From contig CAKTJC010000008.1 of assembly GCA_934567355.1 (NCBI GenBank), positions 1-64,000 on the forward strand: a stretch of 64,000 bases of DNA. Reading direction: 5' to 3'. Each line of letters starts with the position of its first letter. Position 1 is the stretch's first letter. Origin of the DNA: an uncultured Oscillospiraceae bacterium (GTDB lineage Bacteria; Bacillota; Clostridia; Oscillospirales; Oscillospiraceae). Positions 11,596 through 19,472 of the stretch are shown in pieces. The notes below the pieces were generated by a model. The model saw nothing but the letters and a program-made list of their open reading frames with translations. It had not been told where the DNA came from and ran no database searches. The position numbers and the translations under genes were made by a program.

Positions 11596-11624
11596 AGTAT
11601 AGTATAATAGCACCGGAAAGTCAA
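11596..11624 (-). promoter_or_regulatory. Promoter of the Crp/Fnr gene
   Basis: Minus strand: TTGACT (11619-11624), 17-bp spacer, TATACT (11596-11601). On the plus strand the same stretch contains TATAAT (11603-11608), so the divergent ABC operon probably starts from an overlapping promoter. Confidence 0.75.
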
Positions 11625-11655
11625 TCCGGCGAAAGCCGGAGAATGGAGAAATTGT

Positions 11656-12663
11656 ATGAAAAAATTGATCCCGGTTTTATGTCTGTTGTTGATTCTCACC
11701 GCACTGCCCCTGCGGGCGCAGGCAGGGAATGTGACGACGCCCAACTTGCCGGCGGAGACAATCTGCCAGCTGCCTCTGGCGCAGGCGGAGAACGTGCGTG
11801 TGGGCGCGCTCACTGGGCCGACGGCAATGGGCATGGTGCAGCTGCTGGAAAGCGACGGCTGCACTCCCATGATCTTCGGCGCCGCCGACGAGCTGACGCC
11901 CCTGATCCTGAAGGGCGAGGTGGACATTGCCGCCGTTCCCGCCAATCTGGCCGCCGTGCTCTACAACAGGACGAAGGGCGAGATCGCGGTGCTGGCGGTG
12001 AATGTACTGGGCGTGCTGTATCTGTGTGAATACAACTCCCGGGAGCTTACCGACGTGGCCAGCCTGAAGGGCAAGACCATTTATGCCACCGGCAAGGGTT
12101 CGACCCCGGAATATTTCCTGCGGCACATTCTGGTGCAGAACGGATTGGATCCCGACGCCGATGTGACCATTGAATGGAAAAGCGAACCGGGCGAAGTGGT
12201 GGCGCTGCTGAACGCCAACCAGTCCGGCATTGCCATGCTGCCCCAGCCATATGTCACTGCCGCAGCCGGGCAGCTGGGCGAGGGGTTCCGCGCGGTGCTG
12301 TCGGTATCCGAGGAATGGGAAAAGGCAGAGGACGGCACCCGGTGCACCACCGCCGTGGTAATTGCCTGGCGGGAATTTATCCGGCAGGATCCGGATGCGG
12401 TGGAAAGCTTCCTGGATCAGCTGGCGCAGTCCGTGAACTGGGTGAATGAAAATCCGGAGGAAGCCGGTGCTTTGTGTCAGGAGCTGGGCATTGCCAAGGC
12501 CGCCGTTGCGCAAAAGGCCATTCCTGCGTGCAATCTGGTGTGCATCACCGGAAGCGAGATGAAGCAGGCGCTCAGCGGCTGTCTGGCCGTGATCGAAGCG
12601 CAGAACCCCAAGGCCGTGGGCGGTTCCCTCCCCGGAGACGATTTTTACTATGGCGCGCAATAG
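11656..12663 (+). CDS. NitT/TauT-type ABC transporter substrate-binding protein
   Basis: A 335-residue exported protein: signal peptide MKKLIPVLCLLLILTALPL with cleavage near AQA, no lipobox. The body has the SsuA/NMT1-like pattern (VRVGALTGPTAMGMV, VDIAAVPANLAAVLYN, LKGKTIYATGKGSTPEYFLR). This family binds sulfonates, nitrate, pyrimidine precursors and other small molecules, so the substrate is open. It overlaps the permease start by 14 nt, which implies tight coupling. Confidence 0.85.
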   Translation: MKKLIPVLCLLLILTALPLRAQAGNVTTPNLPAETICQLPLAQAENVRVGALTGPTAMGMVQLLESDGCTPMIFGAADELTPLILKGEVDIAAVPANLAAVLYNRTKGEIAVLAVNVLGVLYLCEYNSRELTDVASLKGKTIYATGKGSTPEYFLRHILVQNGLDPDADVTIEWKSEPGEVVALLNANQSGIAMLPQPYVTAAAGQLGEGFRAVLSVSEEWEKAEDGTRCTTAVVIAWREFIRQDPDAVESFLDQLAQSVNWVNENPEEAGALCQELGIAKAAVAQKAIPACNLVCITGSEMKQALSGCLAVIEAQNPKAVGGSLPGDDFYYGAQ

Positions 12664-13417
12664 CCGCTTCTGGAGCTCCCCGGCGGCAAGGCTGCTGTCC
12701 GCCCTGCTGGCGCTGGCGCTCTGGCAGTCGGCCGCATGGGCAGTCGGGAACCGGCTGCTGCTGGCAGGACCGGTGCAGACGCTGACTGCGCTCTGCTCCC
12801 TGGTGCAGCAGGCTGCATTCTGGAAAGCCGTGGGCTTCACCTTCTCCCGGGTGGCTCTGGGATTTCTGACCGGCTTTCTGGCGGCGCTGCTCCTGGCAGT
12901 GCTGTCCGCCCGGTTTCCGGCGGCAGAGGTATTGCTGCGGCCCTATATGGCGGCGGTGAAGGCGGTGCCGGTGGCATCCTTCATCGTCATCGCCCTGCTG
13001 TGGCTCTCCGGGCGGCGGCTGAGTATTTTCATTTCCTTTCTGATGGTGCTGCCGGTGCTGTACACTGCCTTTTTGCAGGGCATCCGGTCTGCGGACGAAA
13101 AGCTCCTGGAAATGGCGCAGGTGTTTCGCATGGGGAGATGGAACCGGCTGCGGGGCATTTACATCCCCGCCCTTCGCCCCTATTGCCGCTCGGCATGCCG
13201 TGCCTGTCTGGGCATGTGCTGGAAGGCAGGCGTGGCTGCCGAGGTGATCGGCTTCTGCACCGGCAGTCTGGGTGGAATGCTGTACGACGCCAAGGTATAT
13301 CTGGAGCTGGACAGTCTCTTTGCCCTGACCCTTGCCATTGTGCTGGCGAGCGTGCTGTTCGAGCGGGGCTTTCTGCATGCGCTGGCCTGGCTGACGGATC
13401 GGATTGAGGGCTGCTGA
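12650..13417 (+). CDS. NitT/TauT-type ABC transporter permease (SsuC-like)
   Basis: A 255-residue inner-membrane protein with about six hydrophobic segments and the EAA-like loop LLEMAQVFRMGRWNRLRGIYIPALRP. It forms the channel for the binding protein at 11656. The ATG at 12650 lies inside the end of the binding-protein gene and its own stop overlaps the ATPase ATG. Confidence 0.85.
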   Translation: MARNSRFWSSPAARLLSALLALALWQSAAWAVGNRLLLAGPVQTLTALCSLVQQAAFWKAVGFTFSRVALGFLTGFLAALLLAVLSARFPAAEVLLRPYMAAVKAVPVASFIVIALLWLSGRRLSIFISFLMVLPVLYTAFLQGIRSADEKLLEMAQVFRMGRWNRLRGIYIPALRPYCRSACRACLGMCWKAGVAAEVIGFCTGSLGGMLYDAKVYLELDSLFALTLAIVLASVLFERGFLHALAWLTDRIEGC

Positions 13418-13986
13418 TGGACATTGTAATCCGTGATCTTTCAAAAAGCTATGGGAATACCTGCGTTTTTTCCGGTTTTTCATGCATCATTCCTCAATTT
13501 GACCGATGCGCCGTTCTGGCCCCCTCCGGTGCCGGGAAGACCACCCTGCTGCGGCTGATCTTGGGTCTGGAAAAGCCGGATGGGGGAACAATTACCGGCG
13601 TCCCGCCGAAAAAAGCAGCCGTCTTTCAGGAAGACCGGCTGCTGGAAAGATGCAGTGCGTTCCGGAATCTGGCGCTGACCGTACCGGGCGCGCAAGGCCG
13701 CGCCGCAGAAATGCTGCGCACACTGGGGCTGGACGAGCAGACCCAGGCGAAGCCCGCCGACACGCTCTCCGGCGGTCAGAAGCGCCGCGTGGCCCTGGCC
13801 CGGGCGCTGCTGGCGGAAGCAGACCTTGTGGCGCTGGATGAACCCTTTACCGGGCTGGATGAATCCGCCCGCCGCACCGCCGCCCAGGTGATCCTCCGCT
13901 GCCTGGAGGGCCGCACCCTCCTGCTTATCACCCACCGTCCGGAAGATCTCCCCCTGCTGAACATCCGGCGGGAGATCCGGTGGTAG
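13417..13986 (+). CDS. NitT/TauT-type ABC transporter ATP-binding protein (short)
   Basis: A 189-residue ATPase with Walker A APSGAGKTTLL, Q-loop VFQEDRLLE, signature LSGGQKRRVALARAL, Walker B DLVALDEPF and H-loop LLITHRPED. The family is normally near 240-260 residues. This one stops shortly after the H-loop, so it is a minimal nucleotide-binding domain rather than an obvious truncation. Last gene of the three-gene operon. Confidence 0.87.
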   Translation: MDIVIRDLSKSYGNTCVFSGFSCIIPQFDRCAVLAPSGAGKTTLLRLILGLEKPDGGTITGVPPKKAAVFQEDRLLERCSAFRNLALTVPGAQGRAAEMLRTLGLDEQTQAKPADTLSGGQKRRVALARALLAEADLVALDEPFTGLDESARRTAAQVILRCLEGRTLLLITHRPEDLPLLNIRREIRW

Positions 13987-14014
13987 CGTTTTGCGGTTCC
14001 GGTGCTTTCCCTGC

Positions 14015-14158
14015 TCAGCGATGCCGGAACAGGGGCATGCAGAAGCAGCAGGCGATGATAAGACCGCAGAAAAACCAGGAGTCCACCCACCGGCCGAACA
14101 GAATGCCCAGACCGAAGCAGAGCATGCAGCAATTGTGCAGATCCCTCCTGCGACACAT
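14015..14158 (-). CDS. Small Cys-rich hydrophobic protein, 47 residues
   Basis: A small reading frame with a good ribosome site (GGGAGGG, 6 nt before ATG 14158). It begins MCRRRDLHNCCMLCFGLGIL, has two short hydrophobic stretches, seven cysteines and a basic C-terminus. The N-terminal basic/HNCCMLC pattern resembles small proteins I have seen in Clostridia genomes, but no function is known to me. It lies between the end of the NitT/TauT operon and the liv terminator, reading with the liv genes. Confidence 0.55.
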   Translation of the reverse strand: MCRRRDLHNCCMLCFGLGILFGRWVDSWFFCGLIIACCFCMPLFRHR

Positions 14159-14176
14159 ATGGTTCCCTCCCTACCG

Positions 14177-14213
14177 AAAAAAGCTGCCGGGCAGATCGCT
14201 CAGCAGCTTTTGT
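14177..14213 (-). terminator. Rho-independent terminator of the liv operon
   Basis: On the minus strand AAAGCTGC and GCAGCTTT pair, followed by a T-run (TTTTTTC), about 40 bp after the livF stop. Confidence 0.8.
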
Positions 14214-14251
14214 GTTATGAAACATTCTATGCAGCAGGATGGGATTCTGAA

Positions 14252-14956
14252 TCAGCCGCCCAGATATGCCTTGCGCACCTCGTCGGACTTTGCCAGCTCT
14301 GCACCGGTGCCGGACAGGGTGATGGCGCCGGTTTCCAGCACATAGGCACGGTCGGCGATCTGAAGCGCCTTGCGGGCGTTCTGCTCCACCAGCAAAATGG
14401 TGGTGCCCGCCCGGTGTAGCTCCTTAATGATGTCAAAAATCTGGTCGACCAGGATGGGAGCAAGACCCATGGAGGGCTCGTCCAGCATCATCAGCTTTGG
14501 GTGGCTCATGAGGGCGCGGGACATGGCAAGCATCTGCTGCTCGCCGCCGGACAGGGTTCCGGCCACCTGCTTGCGCCGCTCCTTCAGGCGGGGGAAATAG
14601 TTGAACACCGTCTCCAGATCCGCAGGCTCCACCGTCTTTCTGATAAAGGCACCCATTTCCAGATTTTCCTGCACGGTCATCTGCAGGAAAATGCGCCGCC
14701 CCTCCGGGACGTGGGCAAGCCCCTTGGGCAGGAGCCTGCTGGCCTCGGTGTGGGTGATGTTCTCGCCGCAGAAGCTGATGGTGCCCTGCCGGGGGTGCAT
14801 CAGGCCGGAAACGGTTTTCAGGATGGTGCTCTTGCCTGCGCCGTTGGCGCCGATAAGCGCCACGATCTCGCCCTCGTTTACCTCGAAGGAGACGCCCTTG
14901 ATGGCGTGGATGGCACCGTAGTACACATGAATATCGTCAATTTTCAGCATGCTCAT
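14252..14956 (-). CDS. livF: Branched-chain amino-acid ABC transporter ATPase LivF
   Basis: A 234-residue ATPase with Walker A GANGAGKST, signature LSGGEQQMLAMSRAL and Walker B LMMLDEPSMGL, plus the LivF-type C-terminus. The ATG at 14956 overlaps the livG stop by 4 nt with AGGAGG upstream. It pairs with LivG to drive import by LivH/LivM. Confidence 0.93.
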   Translation of the reverse strand: MSMLKIDDIHVYYGAIHAIKGVSFEVNEGEIVALIGANGAGKSTILKTVSGLMHPRQGTISFCGENITHTEASRLLPKGLAHVPEGRRIFLQMTVQENLEMGAFIRKTVEPADLETVFNYFPRLKERRKQVAGTLSGGEQQMLAMSRALMSHPKLMMLDEPSMGLAPILVDQIFDIIKELHRAGTTILLVEQNARKALQIADRAYVLETGAITLSGTGAELAKSDEVRKAYLGG

Positions 14957-15798
14957 TGTGCGTCCTCCTTGCCCAGATAAGCCTCGATCACGGTGGGATC
15001 CTGGCGGATCTCCTCCGGCGTGCCCTTGGCGATCAGGCGGCCATAGTTCAGCACGGCGATGGTCTCGCACACGTTCATCACCAGGTTCATGTCATGCTCA
15101 ATCAGGAAGATGGCAATGTGGAAGGTGTCGCGGATGCGGCGGATCTGGTGCATCAGCTCGGTGGTCTCGCTGGGGTTCATACCGGCGGCGGGCTCGTCCA
15201 GCAGAATGATGCTTGGGTTCGTTGCCAGGGCGCGGACGATCTCCAGGCGGCGCTGCACACCGTAGGGAAGGCTCCCCGCCTTCTGGTCGGCCAGGTCGGC
15301 CAAACCCATGAAGTCCAGCAGCTCCAGCGCCTTTTCATTGGACTTCTTCTCGGCCTTGAAATAGCCGGGCAGGTGCAGCATGCTGGAAACGAAGGAGCAC
15401 CTGATCTGATTGTGCATGCCCACCTTTACATTATCCAGCACGGTCATGTCGGTGAACAGGCGGATGTTCTGGAAGGTGCGGGCGATGCCCAGCTTCGTCA
15501 CCTTGTGGGTGGACATGCCCTTGGTATCGATGCCGTTGATCAGCACGGAGCCGCGAGTGGGCTGGTACACGCCGGTGAGCAGATTGAAGATGGTGGTCTT
15601 GCCTGCGCCGTTAGGGCCGATCAGGCCGCAGATCTCCGTGGGACCCAGGGAGACATTGAAGCTGTCCACGGCGGTCAGGCCGCCGAAATCGATGCCCAGG
15701 TTGCGCACGTCCAGCACCAGGGGCTTGCCGGCATCGGATTCCCGGAAGGTATTGAAGGTGGGAACCTGAACGGTTTTCTTGGGATAGTGGTTATTCAT
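14953..15798 (-). CDS. livG: Branched-chain amino-acid ABC transporter ATPase LivG
   Basis: A 281-residue ATPase with Walker A GPNGAGKTTIFNLLTGVYQP, the LivG-specific TFQNIRLF, and Walker B IILLDEPAAGMNPSET. The signature region reads LPYGVQRRLEIVRAL, the YG variant usual in LivG. An N-terminal extension of about 25 residues precedes the fold. It overlaps livM by 4 nt. Confidence 0.93.
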   Translation of the reverse strand: MNNHYPKKTVQVPTFNTFRESDAGKPLVLDVRNLGIDFGGLTAVDSFNVSLGPTEICGLIGPNGAGKTTIFNLLTGVYQPTRGSVLINGIDTKGMSTHKVTKLGIARTFQNIRLFTDMTVLDNVKVGMHNQIRCSFVSSMLHLPGYFKAEKKSNEKALELLDFMGLADLADQKAGSLPYGVQRRLEIVRALATNPSIILLDEPAAGMNPSETTELMHQIRRIRDTFHIAIFLIEHDMNLVMNVCETIAVLNYGRLIAKGTPEEIRQDPTVIEAYLGKEDAQ

Positions 15799-16865
15799 TG
15801 AACCTGCGCCTCCTTTCTGCGGAACAGACGCTTCAGCTTATCTGCAAACACGGCGGTGATCTCCTTGACCTTGGGCGACCAGGTGAAGAGCATCACGAGG
15901 ATCAGCACCACGGCGTAGATGATCATCCGGTAGTCCGCCAGGCCGCGCATGGCCTCCGGCAGGATGTACAGCACCGTGGCGGAGATCACGCTGCCGAGAA
16001 TATTGCCCATGCCGCCCAGCACCACGAAGACCAGAATGTTGATGGAGGTGTTGAAATTGAACTTTGCCGCATCCAGGGAGGAGAAGTTCAGGCCGTACAG
16101 CGCACCGGCCATACCGGCCAGGAAGGCGGAGACCACGAATGCCTTCATGCGGAAGGCGGTGACGTTGATGCCCACGGACTCGGCGGCGATCCGGTTGTCC
16201 CGGACGGCCTTGATGGCGCGGCCTTCCTTGGAGTTAATGAGGTTCAGCACCACAAACAGGGTAAACAGCACCAGCCCGAAGCCCACGGCAAAGGTGGAGA
16301 TGCGCTTGATGCCCGTAATGCCCATGGCGCCGGAGAGGATCCACTTGTGCCCCTTGCCGATCAGCTTGGGCTTGGCGGTGGCCAGCACGAAGCGGAAGCC
16401 GCTGTCGTCAATGCCCACATACATGTTGCCGATCAGGTTCTTCATGATTTCGCCGAAGGCCAGGGTCACGATTGCCAGATAGTCGCCCTGGAGCCGCAGC
16501 ACGGGAATGCCGATGATAAAGCCGATGATACCGGCAAGCAGTCCGCCGAAGGCCATGGCCAGCACCAGCCGCAGCACGGGGCTGGCCACGCTGTCTTTCA
16601 GCAGGGTCGCCAGCACTACGCCGGAGAACGCGCCGATGCCCATGAAGCCCGCATGACCCAGGCTCAGCTCACCGCACACGCCCACCAGCAGGTTCAGCGA
16701 CACGGCCAGCACAACATAGCAGCACACGGGAACCAGATAGCCGGTGACGGCGCTGCCCAGCTTTCCCTGATTGCTCAGGGTCTGCATGATGACATAGGCA
16801 ATGATGACCACCGCATAGGTCACGAAATTCTTTTTTCGGTCGTTGTTCAGAAGTGTCTTTTTCAT
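15795..16865 (-). CDS. livM: Branched-chain amino-acid ABC transporter permease LivM
   Basis: A polytopic membrane protein of about 356 residues with the LivM motif GELSLGHAGFMGIGA and a conserved loop with SKEGRAIKAVRDNRIAAESV. Start at ATG 16865 is preferred (AAGGTG 6 nt upstream); in-frame ATG 16871 and GTG 16874 are alternatives. LivM is the longer of the two permeases, as expected. Confidence 0.9.
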   Translation of the reverse strand: MKKTLLNNDRKKNFVTYAVVIIAYVIMQTLSNQGKLGSAVTGYLVPVCCYVVLAVSLNLLVGVCGELSLGHAGFMGIGAFSGVVLATLLKDSVASPVLRLVLAMAFGGLLAGIIGFIIGIPVLRLQGDYLAIVTLAFGEIMKNLIGNMYVGIDDSGFRFVLATAKPKLIGKGHKWILSGAMGITGIKRISTFAVGFGLVLFTLFVVLNLINSKEGRAIKAVRDNRIAAESVGINVTAFRMKAFVVSAFLAGMAGALYGLNFSSLDAAKFNFNTSINILVFVVLGGMGNILGSVISATVLYILPEAMRGLADYRMIIYAVVLILVMLFTWSPKVKEITAVFADKLKRLFRRKEAQVQ

Positions 16866-16875
16866 GTGCATCACC

Positions 16876-17757
16876 TTACACCTTCTCCTGCACCCGCTTG
16901 CCCAGCAGACCGGCAGGCTTTACGAGCAGTATCACGATCAGGACGCCGAATACGATGGCATCCGAAAACTGGGTGGAGAGGAATGCCTTTGCAAACGTCT
17001 CAATAATGCCCAGCAGAATGCCGCCCAGCATGGCGCCGGGAATGGAGCCGATGCCGCCCAGAACCGCCGCCGTGAACGCGCGGATGCCGGGCATGGAGCC
17101 GGTGGTGGGCATGAGCACGGGAATGGAGGAACACATCAGCACGCCCGCCACCGCCGCCAGCGCGGACCCGATGGCAAAGGTGATGGAAATGGTCTTATTG
17201 ACGTTGATGCCCATGAGCTGCGCGGCGTCCCGATCCTCGGAAACAGCACGCATGGACTTGCCGATGCGGGTCTTGCCGGTGAACCAAGTCAGCCCCAGCA
17301 TGATCGCCACCGAGGCAGCCACGGTGACGAGCACCTCGCCGGTAACGGTCAGGCTGCCGAACAGGTGGAAGGGCTTGATGTTCGATACGACGCTGGTGAA
17401 GCTCTTGGGGCTGGACGACCAGATCAGCTGCGCCGCATTCTGCAGGAAGTAGCTCACGCCGATGGCCGTGATCAGCACCGCCAGGCTGGGGGTGCCGCGC
17501 AGGGGCTTATAGGCAAGTCCCTCGATGATGATGCCCAGCACGGTGCACACCGCCATGGAGGCCAGCACGCCCACAATGGGCGGAAGCCCCAGATAATTTG
17601 TGACGCAGTAGCAAATGTACGCGCCCACCATGATCACATCACCGTGGGCAAAGTTCAGCATTTTGGCGATACCGTAGACCATGGTATAGCCCAGCGCAAT
17701 GATCGCATAAATGGAGCCGATGCTGATCCCGTTTATGCAGTACTGGAGGATATTCAT
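16876..17757 (-). CDS. livH: Branched-chain amino-acid ABC transporter permease LivH
   Basis: A 293-residue polytopic permease beginning MNILQYCINGISIGSIYAII and carrying the LivH motifs GYTMVYGIAKMLNFAHGD and RAVSEDRDAAQLMGINV. GGGAG precedes the ATG. It is 11 bp upstream of livM. Confidence 0.93.
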   Translation of the reverse strand: MNILQYCINGISIGSIYAIIALGYTMVYGIAKMLNFAHGDVIMVGAYICYCVTNYLGLPPIVGVLASMAVCTVLGIIIEGLAYKPLRGTPSLAVLITAIGVSYFLQNAAQLIWSSSPKSFTSVVSNIKPFHLFGSLTVTGEVLVTVAASVAIMLGLTWFTGKTRIGKSMRAVSEDRDAAQLMGINVNKTISITFAIGSALAAVAGVLMCSSIPVLMPTTGSMPGIRAFTAAVLGGIGSIPGAMLGGILLGIIETFAKAFLSTQFSDAIVFGVLIVILLVKPAGLLGKRVQEKV

Positions 17758-17785
17758 ATTTCTTCTCCCTTCAACAGTTTATAAC

Positions 17786-17866
17786 AGAGGCTGCCGCGCA
17801 GCCTTTCTTATCAGCTGCTGTTTCTTTCTGCGGGGAAGGGGGGAGCGGTGCGCTCCCCCTTTCCGG
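17786..17866 (-). terminator. Two hairpins between livK and livH
   Basis: GGGGGAGCG pairs with CGCTCCCCC at about 17839-17860, and a second small hairpin (AGGCTGC with GCAGCCT) lies at 17788-17804. Neither has a long U-tract, so partial termination or mRNA stabilisation is likelier than full stop. This would raise livK over the permeases. Confidence 0.5.
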
Positions 17867-17883
17867 TTTGTCAGATGATTGGA

Positions 17884-19020
17884 TTATTCCACTGCGGTGT
17901 AGACGCCGTCCTTGATGACCACGATGGAGCCGGGCTTATCAACGAAGCCGTCCTCGTCCCAAGTCATGCCCAGGCCGGTGATGCCGTCGTAGGTCATGCT
18001 GGTGAACTCGGCGATCAGGGCGTCGCAGATCTCCTCGTTGGATTCGCTGCCGTCAATGCCAGCCTCGGTGCAGGCCTGATACAGCGCCCAGATGGCATCG
18101 TAGGCGTCCGCGCCGAACTGGTTGGGTGTCTCATTGTACAGTTCCTGATACTTGGCAACGTAAGCGGCAGTGCGCTCTTCCTTGGAGTCAGCAGCGAAGG
18201 GGGTCAGCATGTACAGGCCCTCGGCCAGCTTGGTATCGAAGCCTTCCACGTCCAGGATGCCGTCCATGCCGTCCACGCCGAAGAACACGGGCTTATAACC
18301 GATCTGGTCAGCGTAGGTCAGGATCGCGGAGGCCTCGGCGTAGTAGATGGGCAGGAACACCAAGTCGGCGCCAGCTTCCTTGCACTTGGTGACCTGGGTG
18401 CTCAGGTCGGCCTTGGTGTCGGCAGTGAAGGCTTCGGTGCACACGACCTCCAGGCCGGCGGCCTCAGCCTCTTCCAGGAAGGTTTCCAGAATGCCGGTGG
18501 AGTAGACATCGGAGGAGTCGTAGATCACGCCGATCTGGGTGCCCAGGCCTTTTTCGGAGATGACATCAGCGGAAACGGAGCCCTGCATGGGGTCGGCGAA
18601 GCAGATCTGGAACACGTTGTCGCCGGAGTAGGCCACATCAACGGCGGAGGCGGAGGGAGTCAGCATGAAGATGCGGTCATCGCAGGCCTCAGGGCCGACG
18701 GCCAGACTGGGCTTGGTGGTGACGGTGCCGCAGAGGATCTGCATGCCCCAGTCCTTCAGGGCATTGTAAGCGGAAACGGCCTTTTCGGCATCGTGCTCGT
18801 CGTCCTGGCAGTACAGCTCAAACTGGAGGCCGCCCAAAGCGTTGACCTCGTCAACGGCAATCTGTGCAGAGCGGGCAACGCAGGTGCCGTAAACGGCAGC
18901 ACCGCCGGTCAGGGGGCCGGACACACCGATCTTAACGGTACCGGCCTCGGCAGAGGCGGCAATGGTAAACATTGCAGTGACCATGGCCAGAGCCAAAACA
19001 AATGCAACAAACTTTTTCAT
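17884..19020 (-). CDS. livK: Branched-chain amino-acid ABC transporter binding protein LivK
   Basis: A 378-residue periplasmic-binding-fold receptor of the Leu/Ile/Val group. Signal peptide MKKFVAFVLALAMVTAMFT with cleavage near ASAEA, no lipobox cysteine. The mature start VKIGVSGPLTGGAAVYG is characteristic. AAGGAG precedes the ATG. It is the first gene of the operon; specificity could also be another aliphatic amino acid or amide. Confidence 0.92.
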   Translation of the reverse strand: MKKFVAFVLALAMVTAMFTIAASAEAGTVKIGVSGPLTGGAAVYGTCVARSAQIAVDEVNALGGLQFELYCQDDEHDAEKAVSAYNALKDWGMQILCGTVTTKPSLAVGPEACDDRIFMLTPSASAVDVAYSGDNVFQICFADPMQGSVSADVISEKGLGTQIGVIYDSSDVYSTGILETFLEEAEAAGLEVVCTEAFTADTKADLSTQVTKCKEAGADLVFLPIYYAEASAILTYADQIGYKPVFFGVDGMDGILDVEGFDTKLAEGLYMLTPFAADSKEERTAAYVAKYQELYNETPNQFGADAYDAIWALYQACTEAGIDGSESNEEICDALIAEFTSMTYDGITGLGMTWDEDGFVDKPGSIVVIKDGVYTAVE

Positions 19021-19098
19021 TTTTCATTTCTCCTTTTGGAATTCAGGTTGAAATCAGAGGCACCCCGCAGCGCGCCTTGTCAGGGCTGGCCTCCGCTT

Positions 19099-19134
19099 AT
19101 AAAAAAGCGGTCACAGTTTTTCAAAACCGCAACC
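19099..19134 (-). terminator. Terminator hairpin upstream of livK, overlapping a possible livK promoter
   Basis: On the minus strand GGTTGCGGTTT pairs (with wobbles) with AAACTGTGACC, followed by GCTTTTTTAT. It lies 30 bp after the stop of the 57-codon gene and 79 bp before livK. The same bases also hold TTGAAA (19119-19124), a 17-bp gap and TATAAG (19096-19101), a plausible promoter for livK. Both readings are possible. Confidence 0.6.
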
Positions 19135-19163
19135 GTTCTTTCATACGATTTATGAAATCCCGG

Positions 19164-19337
19164 TCATGCAGGCAGCAGGTGCAGTCGTACACCCAGCAGA
19201 ATAATAATGCAAATGGACACTGCCACAATCAAGGCAGTGTCCATCATAGCATTCTGATTCCGGGCAGCAGAGGAAGCCGCAGCGGCGTGGCCGTTGCAGA
19301 AAGAAGAACAGAAATCGTAAGCAGCAGTCCGTGTCAT
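19164..19337 (-). CDS. 57-residue BCAA-rich small protein or leader peptide upstream of livK
   Basis: A reading frame with GGGGAGG 9 nt before ATG 19337 and a consensus promoter upstream. The first 30 residues are Ala/Ser-rich; the last 25 form one hydrophobic stretch dominated by Ile, Leu and Val (SICIIILLGV near residues 41-50). A perfect 12-bp hairpin (19213-19224 with 19233-19244, ATGGACACTGCC arms) lies inside the coding region just before the Ile run. It could be a liv operon leader peptide or a small membrane protein. Unrecognised otherwise. Confidence 0.5.
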   Translation of the reverse strand: MTRTAAYDFCSSFCNGHAAAASSAARNQNAMMDTALIVAVSICIIILLGVRLHLLPA

Positions 19338-19367
19338 CTTCGTTTACCTCCCCTTGAATTTGTGCCC

Positions 19368-19396
19368 ATTGTATCTCATACAAGGACATTTGTCAA
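19368..19396 (-). promoter_or_regulatory. Strong promoter upstream of the 57-codon gene and livK
   Basis: Minus strand: TTGACA (19391-19396), 17-bp spacer, TACAAT (19368-19373), giving an expected transcript start about 24 nt before ATG 19337. Confidence 0.8.
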
Positions 19397-19472
19397 CAAG
19401 GGAAATACGACCATAATCATTTTGGTTTATTTTGCATTTTTGTGCAGAAACAACAAATCCCCTTCAGGGCGC

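Noticed and set aside
19150..19389. 79-codon minus-strand frame in the livK upstream region
   Set aside because: It has no ribosome site. The overlapping 57-codon frame in another phase has GGGGAGG, a fitting promoter and a coherent hydrophobic segment.
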